From Pseudomonas sp. PSKL.D1 (GTDB lineage Bacteria > Pseudomonadota > Gammaproteobacteria > Pseudomonadales > Pseudomonadaceae), in assembly GCF_028898945.1 (NCBI RefSeq), contig NZ_CP118607.1, positions 1,054,001 to 1,118,000 of the forward strand: a stretch of DNA of 64,000 bases, written 5' to 3'. Below, piece after piece: positions 8,653 through 17,256 of this stretch. The notes beneath the pieces are model-generated. The model did no database searches and had not been told where the DNA came from. It saw only the letters and a list, made by a program, of their open reading frames with translations. Every line of letters starts with the position of its first letter. Positions within the stretch are counted from its first letter, which is position 1. Position numbers and translations under genes: made by a program.

Positions 8653-9952
8653 GCAAAGCCTCGCTCAGCGCATCATCATTGCATTTGCGCTGATGAGCGC
8701 GTTGGTGGCCGGGGCCTTCGCATTTGGCATCGTCGCCACGGTTCACCTGGTGGAGGAGCGCCTGATTTCGTCGGTGCTCGGTGGCGATTTGCAGCGCCTG
8801 TTGCGCATGGACAGCGTCAGTGACTGGAGCCATCGCCCTCGGCCAGACCAATTGTTCTACTTCAGCGGCGGGCGTGACGACTTCGAACTGCCCAAGGACT
8901 TGCGCCACCTCGACAAAGGCTTCCATGAAGTCTTCCGGGACCAGCTTTCCTACCATGCCATGGTCGAAATCGTTGATGGCAGGCGTTACGTGCTGCTGCA
9001 GGACCAGAGCGATTTCGAAGAGCGCGAGCGCGTGCTGTTCGCCGTCGTGGTGGTGGGTTTCGTACTCAGCCTGGTGCTGGCTGCGGTGTTGGGCTGGCTG
9101 TTGGCACGACGGGTGATGGCACCGGTGATCCGCCTGGCACGCCAGGTGCGCCACCGCGACCAGCTGCTAGGCCTGGCGCCGCCGTTGGCCCCGGATTACG
9201 CGGCGGACGAAGTTGGCCAGTTGGCGGTGGCATTTGACGATACGCTGGGCCGGCTGCGTGATGCACTGACGCGCGAGCGGTTGTTTACCAGTGATGTAAG
9301 CCACGAGTTGCGCACGCCGTTGATGGTGCTGGCCACATCGTGCGAATTGCTGATGGAAAACCCGAACCTGGACACCCGTTCGCGCAACCAGGTAGAACGC
9401 ATCGCCCGTGCGACCGAGGAAATGCGCGAACTGGTCAAGACTTTCCTGATGCTTGCCCGGGCGCAACGTGACCAAGGGGCTGTGGCGGCCCAGGCAACCT
9501 TACGTGAAGTGGCCGATGACCTGATCGGCGTGTGGCGTGACACTATCGAGCAAAAGGGTTTGACGTTGTATTTCGATGGCCGGGTCAGTGCCAGCCGCGT
9601 GCTGTACAACGCCACGTTTCTGCAATCGGTGATGGGCAACCTGCTGCGCAACGCCGCGCACTACACCGACAGCGGTTACATTCGCCTGAGCCTGGAGCCC
9701 AATGGTTTCAGCGTCGAGGACAGCGGCGTGGGCATCCCTGAAGAGCAACGAGAAGCAATGTTCCAACCCTTTGTGCGAGGGGATGAGCGACGTGGTGAAG
9801 GGCTGGGCTTGGGCCTGTCGCTGGTGCAGCGGATTTGCGATGACCAGGGCTGGCGCGTGACGCTGACGGCAACCTCACCCCATGGTTGCCGCTTCCAGGT
9901 GGACCTGAGCCAGGGTGCCGAGCGCATGGACCCATCACTGATTACGGAGTAA
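8642..9952 (+). CDS. colS: ColS metal-sensing histidine kinase
   Basis: A 436-aa inner-membrane sensor kinase with TM1 about 10-32, a periplasmic loop 33-130, TM2 about 131-155, HAMP, the HisKA phospho-acceptor H221 in SHELRTPL, and an HATPase domain with NLLRNA, DSGVGIP and GEGLGLGLSLV. The periplasmic loop keeps the ExxE motif (E126, E129) and the residues H35, E38, D57, H95, E96 and H105, which I recall as implicated in Fe(III)/Zn sensing by P. putida ColS. The start at 8642 lies inside the end of colR, indicating translational coupling. Confidence 0.96.
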   Translation: MEFKQSLAQRIIIAFALMSALVAGAFAFGIVATVHLVEERLISSVLGGDLQRLLRMDSVSDWSHRPRPDQLFYFSGGRDDFELPKDLRHLDKGFHEVFRDQLSYHAMVEIVDGRRYVLLQDQSDFEERERVLFAVVVVGFVLSLVLAAVLGWLLARRVMAPVIRLARQVRHRDQLLGLAPPLAPDYAADEVGQLAVAFDDTLGRLRDALTRERLFTSDVSHELRTPLMVLATSCELLMENPNLDTRSRNQVERIARATEEMRELVKTFLMLARAQRDQGAVAAQATLREVADDLIGVWRDTIEQKGLTLYFDGRVSASRVLYNATFLQSVMGNLLRNAAHYTDSGYIRLSLEPNGFSVEDSGVGIPEEQREAMFQPFVRGDERRGEGLGLGLSLVQRICDDQGWRVTLTATSPHGCRFQVDLSQGAERMDPSLITE

Positions 9953-9977
9953 CGTTGTGTAACAAAACGTCAGGTGT

Positions 9978-9993
9978 CTGACATTTTTTTCAC
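9978..9993 (+). promoter_or_regulatory. ColR operator match upstream of methyltransferase-LPS kinase operon
   Basis: CTGACATTTTTTTCAC fits YYNASNNYTTTTTCAC at every position and shares TGAC with TTTTTTCAC with the site upstream of the PAP2 gene. It lies about 67 bp before the methyltransferase start, in the gap after colS. Confidence 0.65.
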
Positions 9994-10059
9994 ATCGGCA
10001 TAACCAAGCGCCAACGCTCTGCTCCCTAAGGTGAGCGCACTGGAGTCTGGAGATGCCCA

Positions 10060-10740
10060 ATGCGTAGCCCCATCAAACTCGAATTTTCCGAGAAGTACGA
10101 TCAGCAACATGCTCAGGAGTACTTCCTCAAGCACCAGGATGGTCTGGCCCGTCGCCTGTCGCACAAGCGCGACGAGCAACTGGCGCGCCGCGCCCTGGCA
10201 ATGGCCGGTGAGCCTGGCCTGGTGCTTGATTTGCCTTGCGGGGCTGGTCGCTTCTGGCCACTGCTGGCGGAAAAACCGAACCGTGTGATCATTGGCGCTG
10301 ACAACTCCGAGGCGATGATTGCGACAGCGTGTGCATCACAACCGCCAGAAGTGGTAGCTCGGGTACGGCCTTTGCAAACTTCTGCCTTTGCGATCGATTT
10401 GCCGGACAACGCGGTGGACAGCATTTTCTGCATGCGGTTGTTCCATCACATTGGCGAAGCCGCCCATCGCAAGACAATTCTTCAAGAATTTCAACGAGTT
10501 AGCCGAGACAGTGTAATCCTGTCACTGTGGGTGGACGGCAACTTCAAGGCTTGGCGGCGCAAAAAGCTCGAGCAGCGGCGCAGCGCCAAAGCGGAGCAGG
10601 ACAATTATCAGAACCGCTTTGTGTTACCGGCAGAGACAGTGGAAGAAGAATTCAAGGCCGCTGGCTTCAGGATCCAGGAACGTCTCGACTTCCTGCCGCT
10701 CTATGCCATGTGGCGGGTCTATGTATTGCGTAAGGGGTAG
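10060..10740 (+). CDS. Class I SAM-dependent methyltransferase of the ColR regulon (Orf222-like)
   Basis: A 226-aa predicted cytoplasmic methyltransferase. Motif I is VLDLPCGAGRFWPLL at about 50-64, the acidic residue that binds SAM ribose follows in IIGADNSEAM, and the motif IV region is DNAVDSIFCMRLFHHI. The gene follows colRS and precedes the LPS kinase with 6 bp between them. In P. fluorescens the same pair (orf222-wapQ) is controlled by ColRS, so a role in LPS or outer-membrane modification is likely. The methylated substrate is unknown. Confidence 0.9.
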   Translation: MRSPIKLEFSEKYDQQHAQEYFLKHQDGLARRLSHKRDEQLARRALAMAGEPGLVLDLPCGAGRFWPLLAEKPNRVIIGADNSEAMIATACASQPPEVVARVRPLQTSAFAIDLPDNAVDSIFCMRLFHHIGEAAHRKTILQEFQRVSRDSVILSLWVDGNFKAWRRKKLEQRRSAKAEQDNYQNRFVLPAETVEEEFKAAGFRIQERLDFLPLYAMWRVYVLRKG

Positions 10741-10746
10741 TGTTTG

Positions 10747-11448
10747 ATGGCTGTAGCTCAGAGCGGCGATTCACGCTTCGATTTCTATTGGCGCCAGCAG
10801 GGTGAGTGGGTCGAGGAACCCAACCAGCGGCGCGGCGGTGAGAGTGGTGTGCAGCGCCTGAGCGATGGCAATGGCAAATTGCTGTATTCCAAGCGCCAGA
10901 TTGGGCATATCTACCGCAGCTTGCTGCACCCGTTCGGCAGGCCGACGGTGCTGCGTGAACTCGACGCGCTGCACAGCTTCGAGCAACTGGGTGTGCGCGT
11001 TCCGCGTATTGTGTTTGCGGGCGCCGAGCGCGATGCCGATCATCAATGGCGTGCGCTGCTGGTCAGCGAGGCGCTGGACGGTTTCGTCGAACTCGACACC
11101 TGGCACGCCGAAGGTGCCCGTGAGCGCTACCCGCAGGTGGTACACGAGCGGATGTTCAAGGACCTGGCCGACAACCTGGCGCGCATGCACCTGGGCCACT
11201 GGCAGCATGGTTGCCTGTACGGCAAGCATGTATTCATCAAGGTAATCGGTGAAGGCGAGCAGGCGCGCGTCGAAGTGGCGCTGTTGGACCTCGAAAAATG
11301 CCGACGCCGCATCAGTTGCCAGCGTGCAGCTGCCAATGACCTGCGCCAACTGCGGCGCCATTCGTCGTTCAATGACGCGGAATGGCAATCGCTGCTCTAT
11401 TTTTACCAGATGGCGTTTGGCAGCGCTGTCAAAGGGTTAGGGCAATGA
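10747..11448 (+). CDS. Lipopolysaccharide kinase, InaA/WapQ family
   Basis: A 233-aa small kinase-fold protein of the lipopolysaccharide kinase (Kdo/WaaP) family, predicted to phosphorylate sugars of the LPS inner core and so stabilise the outer membrane. Visible are an N-terminal lysine region YSKRQIGHIYRSLLHPFGRPT, the catalytic-loop-like LARMHLGHWQHGCLYGKHVFIK and the metal-binding DLE in VALLDLEKCRRR at about 182-193. A TTG codon precedes the ATG at 10747; the ATG is preferred. It is followed by a small secreted protein gene with an ATGA overlap. Confidence 0.9.
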   Translation: MAVAQSGDSRFDFYWRQQGEWVEEPNQRRGGESGVQRLSDGNGKLLYSKRQIGHIYRSLLHPFGRPTVLRELDALHSFEQLGVRVPRIVFAGAERDADHQWRALLVSEALDGFVELDTWHAEGARERYPQVVHERMFKDLADNLARMHLGHWQHGCLYGKHVFIKVIGEGEQARVEVALLDLEKCRRRISCQRAAANDLRQLRRHSSFNDAEWQSLLYFYQMAFGSAVKGLGQ

Positions 11449-11675
11449 AACTAGAAATCGCTCGAGCTTTGTTTCTGGTAGCTGGCTTGGCAGTGACCAC
11501 GGTGGCCGTTGCCGCCTGGGAAGAGCCGGGGCCGGTGGTATTCAGCAAGTCCGAGCAGGCAGAGCAATGCGCGCTGCCGCGTGAAGTGAAGCAACAGCAG
11601 GCTCAGGCCAAGCCGGATCAGGACATCTTGCTGTTCCTGTTCGGCCTGCGCCAGGGTTTGAGGCCTGTTGGTTGA
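11445..11675 (+). CDS. Small exported protein downstream of ColR-regulated LPS genes
   Basis: A 76-aa protein I do not recognise. The N-terminus MKLEIARALFLVAGLAVTTVAVAAW is a signal peptide with a likely cut after AVA. The mature part has a single Cys, then a Gln/Lys-rich stretch (REVKQQQAQAKPDQD) and a hydrophobic end (ILLFLFGLRQGLRP). Its ATG overlaps the stop of the LPS kinase gene (ATGA), so it is translationally coupled and probably part of the ColR operon. An envelope location is inferred from the signal peptide only. Confidence 0.75.
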   Translation: MKLEIARALFLVAGLAVTTVAVAAWEEPGPVVFSKSEQAEQCALPREVKQQQAQAKPDQDILLFLFGLRQGLRPVG

Positions 11676-11687
11676 GCTGAGGGCCTC

Positions 11688-11766
11688 TTCGCGGGTAAAC
11701 CCGCTCCCACAGGGATGCAATAACTCTGTGGGAGCGGGTTCATCGCAGCGGCGAACCGCCGCGAAA
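11688..11766. repeat. REP-like inverted repeat (GTGGGAGCGGG type)
   Basis: CGCGGGTAAACCCGCTCCCACAG faces CTGTGGGAGCGGGTTCATCGC, with flanking GGCC/GGCGAA extensions. It lies between the convergent small exported gene and the RND pump operon. Confidence 0.75.
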
Positions 11767-11774
11767 GGGCCGGG

Positions 11775-14700
11775 TCAGGCAACCGCAGGTTCCCTGGCTG
11801 TCGATTTGTGGGCCAGCAACGTATAAATGCAAGGCAACACGAACAACGTAAACAACGTCCCGATCGACATCCCCGTCGCAATCACCGTCCCGATATCAAA
11901 CCGGCTCACCGCCCCGGCGCCGGTCGCCAGGATCAACGGCACCATCCCGAAAACCATTGCCGCCGTGGTCATCAGCACCGGCCGCAAGCGAATGGCGGCG
12001 GCTTCCTCGATGGCCTCCCGCACCTCCAGCCCCTTTTCCTCGCGTAACTGGTTGGCGAATTCGACGATCAGGATCCCGTGCTTGCTGATCAGCCCGATCA
12101 GCGTCACCAGCCCCACCTGGGTGTAGATGTTCATGCTCGATATCCCCAGGAACAGCGGAATCAAAGCCCCGCAAATCGACAACGGCACCGTCACCAGAAT
12201 CACCAGCGGGTCGCGGAAGCTCTCGAATTGCGCTGCCAGCACCAGGAAGATAATGGCCAGTGCCAGCCCGAACGTGACCCACAGCGCACTGCCTTCCTGC
12301 ACGTACTGCCGCGCTATGCCTGCGTAGTCGAATGAAAAGCCCTCTGGCGCTTCCTCGCGGGCGATGTCGCGCACGGTCTGCAAGGCCTCGCCGATGCTCA
12401 CCAGTGGCACGCCCTGGATGATCGCCGAGTTGAGCTGCTGGAACTGGTTCAGCTGGCGCGGGCGCGCCCGGTCGCTGAGGGTGATCAGCGTGGACAAGGG
12501 CAATAACTGGCCTTGGTCGTTCTTCACATAGTAATTGTTCAGCCAGCCGGCGTTGTCCCGGTAGGGCCGTTCCACTTGGGCGATCACCTTGTAACTGCGG
12601 CCTTCCAGGGTGAAGCGGTTGATCTCTGCCTCGCCCAGCAAGGTGGCCAGGGTGCCGCCCAGCGCATCCATGGACACGCCCATCTGCGCCGCTTTTGCCC
12701 GGTCGATGTCGACCACCACCTCGGGCTTGTCAAAGGCCAGGTCGATGTCGAGGAATGCGAACTTGCCGGAGGCCTGGGCCCGCTCCTTGACCCGCTGGGC
12801 AACCTCCAGCAGTGCCGGGTAGTCGCCAGCGGTGTTGATCACGAACTGAAACGGCAGCCCTTCACCCGTGCCGGGCAGTGATGGCAGGTTGAAGCCGAAA
12901 ATCTGCAGGCCGCCGATTTCTTCAAGTTTGGCCTGCACCTCGGGCAGCAGCTCCATCTGGGTGCGTTCACGCTCGTTCCAGGGCTTGAGCAGGAAGCCGC
13001 CAATCCCGCTTTGCACGCCGTTGAAGCCATTGATCTGGAACGACGAGTAGTACTCGGGGAAAGTCTTGAACAGCGGCGTGAAGGCATCGGTGTAGGCGTT
13101 GAGGTAGTCCAGGTTGGCCGGTTGCGGCGAGCTGCTCATCATGAAAATCACGCCCTGGTCCTCGTTGGGGGCGAGTTCGTTCTGGGTGAACTTGAGCAAT
13201 ACCGGGATCAGGCACAGGATGATCACTGCGAACACCAGCACCACCGGGCGGCTGTTGAGTGTCGCGTGCAGCAGCCGCTGGTAACGCACCTTCAAACTCT
13301 CGAACAGCACATCCAGGCGGTGGGCCAAGCCCGTAGGGTTTTGCTCCTGACGCAGCAGCAGGGCGCACATCATGGGCGACAGGGTCAGGGCAACTACGCC
13401 TGAGATCACCACCGCACCGGCCAGCGTAAGGGCAAACTCCTTGAACAGCGCCCCGGTAAGGCCTGTGAGGAAGCCGATGGGGGCGTAAACCGCCGCCAGC
13501 GTGATGGTCATCGACACCACCGGCATGGCGATTTCCCGCGCGCCCTCCAACGCGGCATCAAACGGTGTCTTGCCTTCTTCCATGTGCCGGTGAATGTTCT
13601 CCACCACCACGATGGCATCGTCCACCACCAGGCCGATGGCCAGCACCATGGCCAGCAGGGTCAGCAGGTTCAGGGAGTACCCCATCATCTGCATGAAAAA
13701 CAGCACGCCGATCATCGACAGGGGAATGGTCACTACCGGGATCAGCACCGAACGCAAGGCACCGAGGAACAGGAACACCACCACGATGACGATCAGCACG
13801 GCCTCGCCAAGGGTCTTGATTACCTCGTCGATGGACGCCTGGATGAAGAGTGTGGCGTCGTAGGCAATCGATACCTTGAGCGCGGATGGCAACTGGCTTT
13901 CCAGTTCCGGCATGATGCGCCGCACTTCTTTGATCACCTCCAGCGGGTTGGCCGCCGGGGTGGCTTTGATGCCGATATAGACCGACGGGATGCCGTCGAA
14001 CGAGCTGACCGTGTCGTAGTTCTCCGCGCCCATTTCCACCCGCGCCACATCGCCCAGCAGCACGCGGCTGTCTCCGGTGGTCTTGACCGGCAGCGCCGCA
14101 AACGCTTCGGCCGACTTCAGTTCCGTGCTGGCGTTGATGCTGGTGACCACGTACTCGCCTTTCACCTCGCCAGCGGCGGCGAGGAAGTTGTAGCGGCGCA
14201 CGGCATTGGTCACATCGGTGGCTGCCAGGCCAAAACCGGCAAGCTTTACCGGGTCGATCCAGATACGCATGGCGAACACCTGGTTGCCGAGGATTTCGGC
14301 CTCGGCCATGCCCGGCAGCGTAGCCAGCTTGGGCTGGATCACCCGTGACAGGTAATCGGTGATCTGCGGGTTGCTCATTTCCTTGCTGTAAAAGCTGATG
14401 TACATCAGTGCCGAGGCGTCGGCGGCCTCTTTGCTCAGCACCGGGTCTTCGGAGTCCTGGGGCAACTGGTTGCGCACCTCGTTGGCCTTGGCCAGCAATT
14501 CGGTGAACAGGCGATCGCTGTCGGCGCCGATACGCGCATAGATGGAAATGATCGAGAAGTTCTGCCGGCTTACCGAGGTCATGTAGTCGATGCCTTCGGC
14601 GCTGGCCAGGCTCTGCTGCAGCGGCTGGGTGATGTAGCCCTGGATGGTTTCGGCGTTGGCACCGGGATAGGCGGTGGTGACCGTGATCAGGGCGTTTTCC

Positions 14701-14819
14701 ATTTGCGGGTACTGGCGGATCTGCAGCTTGCTCCAGGCCTGGAAGCCGAGCAAAAGAATCAGCAGGCTGACCACGGTGGCCAGCACCGGGCGGCGGATGA
14801 ACGGGTCGGTGAACGCCAT
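11775..14819 (-). CDS. mexW: RND multidrug efflux permease, MexW-like
   Basis: A 1014-aa inner-membrane proton/drug antiporter of the HAE1 RND family. TM1 follows MAFTDPFIRRPVLATVV; the TM4 proton-relay Asp pair is in LAIGLVVDDAIVVVENIHRH at about 390-410; two large periplasmic loops and 12 membrane segments are visible. The start MAFTDPFI at 14819 is the family N-terminus; the eight codons before it overlap the spacer. It is encoded with its adaptor gene upstream and without an outer-membrane factor, as for P. aeruginosa mexVW, which occupies the equivalent locus and borrows OprM. Here a TtgC/OprM-type channel elsewhere in the genome would be needed. Substrates are not predictable. Confidence 0.9.
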   Translation of the reverse strand: MAFTDPFIRRPVLATVVSLLILLLGFQAWSKLQIRQYPQMENALITVTTAYPGANAETIQGYITQPLQQSLASAEGIDYMTSVSRQNFSIISIYARIGADSDRLFTELLAKANEVRNQLPQDSEDPVLSKEAADASALMYISFYSKEMSNPQITDYLSRVIQPKLATLPGMAEAEILGNQVFAMRIWIDPVKLAGFGLAATDVTNAVRRYNFLAAAGEVKGEYVVTSINASTELKSAEAFAALPVKTTGDSRVLLGDVARVEMGAENYDTVSSFDGIPSVYIGIKATPAANPLEVIKEVRRIMPELESQLPSALKVSIAYDATLFIQASIDEVIKTLGEAVLIVIVVVFLFLGALRSVLIPVVTIPLSMIGVLFFMQMMGYSLNLLTLLAMVLAIGLVVDDAIVVVENIHRHMEEGKTPFDAALEGAREIAMPVVSMTITLAAVYAPIGFLTGLTGALFKEFALTLAGAVVISGVVALTLSPMMCALLLRQEQNPTGLAHRLDVLFESLKVRYQRLLHATLNSRPVVLVFAVIILCLIPVLLKFTQNELAPNEDQGVIFMMSSSPQPANLDYLNAYTDAFTPLFKTFPEYYSSFQINGFNGVQSGIGGFLLKPWNERERTQMELLPEVQAKLEEIGGLQIFGFNLPSLPGTGEGLPFQFVINTAGDYPALLEVAQRVKERAQASGKFAFLDIDLAFDKPEVVVDIDRAKAAQMGVSMDALGGTLATLLGEAEINRFTLEGRSYKVIAQVERPYRDNAGWLNNYYVKNDQGQLLPLSTLITLSDRARPRQLNQFQQLNSAIIQGVPLVSIGEALQTVRDIAREEAPEGFSFDYAGIARQYVQEGSALWVTFGLALAIIFLVLAAQFESFRDPLVILVTVPLSICGALIPLFLGISSMNIYTQVGLVTLIGLISKHGILIVEFANQLREEKGLEVREAIEEAAAIRLRPVLMTTAAMVFGMVPLILATGAGAVSRFDIGTVIATGMSIGTLFTLFVLPCIYTLLAHKSTAREPAVA

Positions 14820-14832
14820 GTCTGCCTCCTGA

Positions 14833-15957
14833 TCAGTCCGCACTCGGGGTGCTGGCGGTGGGCTTGATTACAGGGTCCTGGCCGATGCGGATGACTGCCC
14901 CCGGGCTCAGCTTGAGTTGCCCGGCGGTCACCACCTGCTCGCCCGCCTTGAGCCCTTTGAGTACCACCACAACACCATCGCGGCGTTCGCCGGTTTGCAC
15001 GGTGCGCTGTTCGGCGGTGAGCTGGTTCTGGCCGTCCTTGTCCTGCTTGGGCGTGGCGACGTACACCGAATTGCCGTAGAGCGTGTAGGTAATGGCGCTT
15101 TCCGGTACTACCACCTGGGGCTGCGGGTCGGGCAGCAGGACCAGCAGGCTGGCGAACATGCCCGGCAGCAGCTTGCCGTCCGGGTTGGCCATGGTCGCGC
15201 GCACCAGCAGGTTGCGGGTGCTTTCCTCGACCTTGGGGTTGATGGCGCTGAGGCTGGCCGGGAAGGTCTGGCCGGGGTAGGCGGCTACCTGCACTTGCAC
15301 CTGTTGGCCCAGGCTCAGATGCGGCAGGGCCTGTTCGGGTACGTTGAAGTCGACATAGAGGCTGGAGGTGTCCTGCAGGGTGGCGATCACCGTGCCTGCG
15401 GGCAGGTAACTGCCCACGTCCACCTGACGGATGCCGATGGTGCCGCTGAACGGGGCGCTGATGCTTTTTTTGGTTTTTGACGCCTTGAGCTGGTCGACCA
15501 CGGCCTGGTTGCGGCGGTACTGGGCGGTGAGGCGGTCGTATTCGCCGCGGGAGATCGCCGAATCGCCGACCAGTTGACTGCCACGGCCGAAGTCCACTTT
15601 GGCCAGGCCCAGGTCGGCCTGGGCGGTGCCGAGCAGGGCGGTTTCCTGGTCGTCGTTGAGCTGCAGCAGCAGTTGCCCGGCTTTGACCTTCTGGCCAGAG
15701 TCGAAGTGCAGCGTCTTGACCGTACCTTCCACCTCCAGGCTCAGTTCCACGCCCTGCAGGGCCTTGAGGCTGCCGACGGCGGGCAGGCGCTGTTGCCACT
15801 GGCGTTGTTCGGCCAGGGCTGCTGCCACGGTAATGGGCGGCTTCGGGGCAGTGAACATCTGGATCTGCTGGTAGATCGAAAACGCTTTGTAGCCCCCCAG
15901 GGCCAACACGATCAGCAGAACCACCCCCAACATGATGAGCATGCGGCGGCGCAGCAT
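14833..15957 (-). CDS. mexV: RND efflux membrane fusion protein, MexV-like
   Basis: A 374-aa periplasmic adaptor joining the RND permease to an outer-membrane channel. The N-terminal anchor (about 6-27) is an uncleaved signal anchor or cleavable signal, without a lipobox. The lipoyl half-motifs are EGTVKTLHFDSGQKVKAGQLLLQL at about 77-100 and ISAPFSGTIGIRQVDVGSYL at about 166-185, flanking a short alpha-hairpin. The beta-barrel follows (SLYVDFNVPEQAL). It is the first gene of the operon, 13 bp before the permease. No regulator gene adjoins it. Confidence 0.9.
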   Translation of the reverse strand: MLRRRMLIMLGVVLLIVLALGGYKAFSIYQQIQMFTAPKPPITVAAALAEQRQWQQRLPAVGSLKALQGVELSLEVEGTVKTLHFDSGQKVKAGQLLLQLNDDQETALLGTAQADLGLAKVDFGRGSQLVGDSAISRGEYDRLTAQYRRNQAVVDQLKASKTKKSISAPFSGTIGIRQVDVGSYLPAGTVIATLQDTSSLYVDFNVPEQALPHLSLGQQVQVQVAAYPGQTFPASLSAINPKVEESTRNLLVRATMANPDGKLLPGMFASLLVLLPDPQPQVVVPESAITYTLYGNSVYVATPKQDKDGQNQLTAEQRTVQTGERRDGVVVVLKGLKAGEQVVTAGQLKLSPGAVIRIGQDPVIKPTASTPSAD

Positions 15958-16088
15958 AAGTCCGGTTCCTTGGATGCAGGGTTGTTATTCGTTATGACAC
16001 GACAACGGGCGATCCTGCCCACGTGCGGTAGGGGGAGTATTGACTGTTTTCGACGAGTGGGGAAGGGAGGGATACCTGTGCCGGCTTA

Positions 16089-16149
16089 TCGCGGATAAAT
16101 CCGCTCCTACAGGAGGGTGAGAACCTGTAGGAGCGGATTTATCCGCGAT
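16089..16149. repeat. REP element pair (inverted)
   Basis: TCGCGGATAAATCCGCTCCTACAG faces CTGTAGGAGCGGATTTATCCGCGA, the same subtype as at the left end of the window. It lies between the RND operon and the DUF1513 gene. Confidence 0.85.
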
Positions 16150-16156
16150 CAGGCCC

Positions 16157-17254
16157 TCAAGCCAGGTGCAAGTGGTTATCCCAAAACCCGGAAGGCAGTT
16201 TCATCGGCTGCCCAACCAGCTCAGCCTTGGTGCAATCATAAAACCGGCACCGCCCCTGCCCGGACGTCACCACAAATCCATCCTTCACCGCCCCAACCCC
16301 GGCACAATCCGGCATCGGCGCATCAAGCTTCACCGCGCCGCTGTCCAGGTCCCACACAAACAGCCGGTTTGCCCGCGGCGCCGTCAACGCCACCAGCCGC
16401 AGCTCACTGTGAATGGCCACGCTGGCGGTGTACTGCGCCATCGATTGCAGCTGATGCTCCGGCACCGGGAAGGCCTTGAACGCCTCGCCCGGCCGCTTGA
16501 TTGCCAGCAGTTCGGCGGTGGTGTCGGCATCGCCCATGAACTGTTGGCAGGCGGCGATGGTGCCGTCCTGGCCCACGGCCAGGTGGCGCACGCTGTTCAT
16601 CTGCTGGGCAAGGGTTTCCTTGCTCAGCAGGGTGCCGTCACGCTGCATCAGCACCAGGCTCGGCTCCATGGCGTTAAGGTTCATCTCGACCCGGCTTTCG
16701 GCCTCGGTGCGAATGCCGCCGTTGGCCACGATCAGTGTTTCACCGTCCGGCAGCCAGGCCACTTCATGGGGGCCGATGCCGTGGGTCGGAATTTCCCCGG
16801 TGTGCACCAGCCGCTCACCCTCGAAGCGGTACACACCGAGCACGCCACGCCCCGGGTCGGTGGTGTCGTTTTCGGTGGCGTACAGCCACTCACCGCCTTT
16901 GTGGATCACCGCATGGCCATAGAAATGCCGGTTCGGTTGGGAGGTGATGGTTTGCAGCAGCCGCCCGTCGCGCAAATCGACCAGGTAACTTTCGGTACCT
17001 GGGCGGCGCGCGACGAACAGCGCGATGGGCAACTCGGGGTGGTTGATGATGGCATGGCAACGCTGGGCCACCTGGGTGCTGAACACCTGAGTGCCGTCCA
17101 GGCGGAACCCGACCGCATAATGCTTGCCGTCGCCATCGTCACGCGCCGACAGCAGCAAGGGCTCGCTGCCTTGTTTGCGGAACAGGCTCCAGCCGCCCAG
17201 GGTGAGGGCGCTGAGCAATACGCTACCGAGTTTGATGGCCTGGCGTCGCAGCAT
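16157..17254 (-). CDS. DUF1513 beta-propeller-like exported protein
   Basis: A 365-aa exported protein. MLRRQAIKLGSVLLSALTLGG resembles a twin-arginine signal (RRQAIK followed by a hydrophobic stretch), so export through Tat is possible. The mature part has repeating strand patterns of a beta-propeller, e.g. PIALFVARRPGTESYLVDL, GGEWLYATENDTTDPGRGVLG and DGETLIVANGGIRT. DUF1513 proteins are the last gene of imelysin/di-haem oxidoreductase clusters linked to iron uptake. The biochemical role is unknown. It starts 2 bp after the preceding imelysin gene, so co-translation is likely. Confidence 0.85.
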   Translation of the reverse strand: MLRRQAIKLGSVLLSALTLGGWSLFRKQGSEPLLLSARDDGDGKHYAVGFRLDGTQVFSTQVAQRCHAIINHPELPIALFVARRPGTESYLVDLRDGRLLQTITSQPNRHFYGHAVIHKGGEWLYATENDTTDPGRGVLGVYRFEGERLVHTGEIPTHGIGPHEVAWLPDGETLIVANGGIRTEAESRVEMNLNAMEPSLVLMQRDGTLLSKETLAQQMNSVRHLAVGQDGTIAACQQFMGDADTTAELLAIKRPGEAFKAFPVPEHQLQSMAQYTASVAIHSELRLVALTAPRANRLFVWDLDSGAVKLDAPMPDCAGVGAVKDGFVVTSGQGRCRFYDCTKAELVGQPMKLPSGFWDNHLHLA

Positions 17255-17256
17255 GA

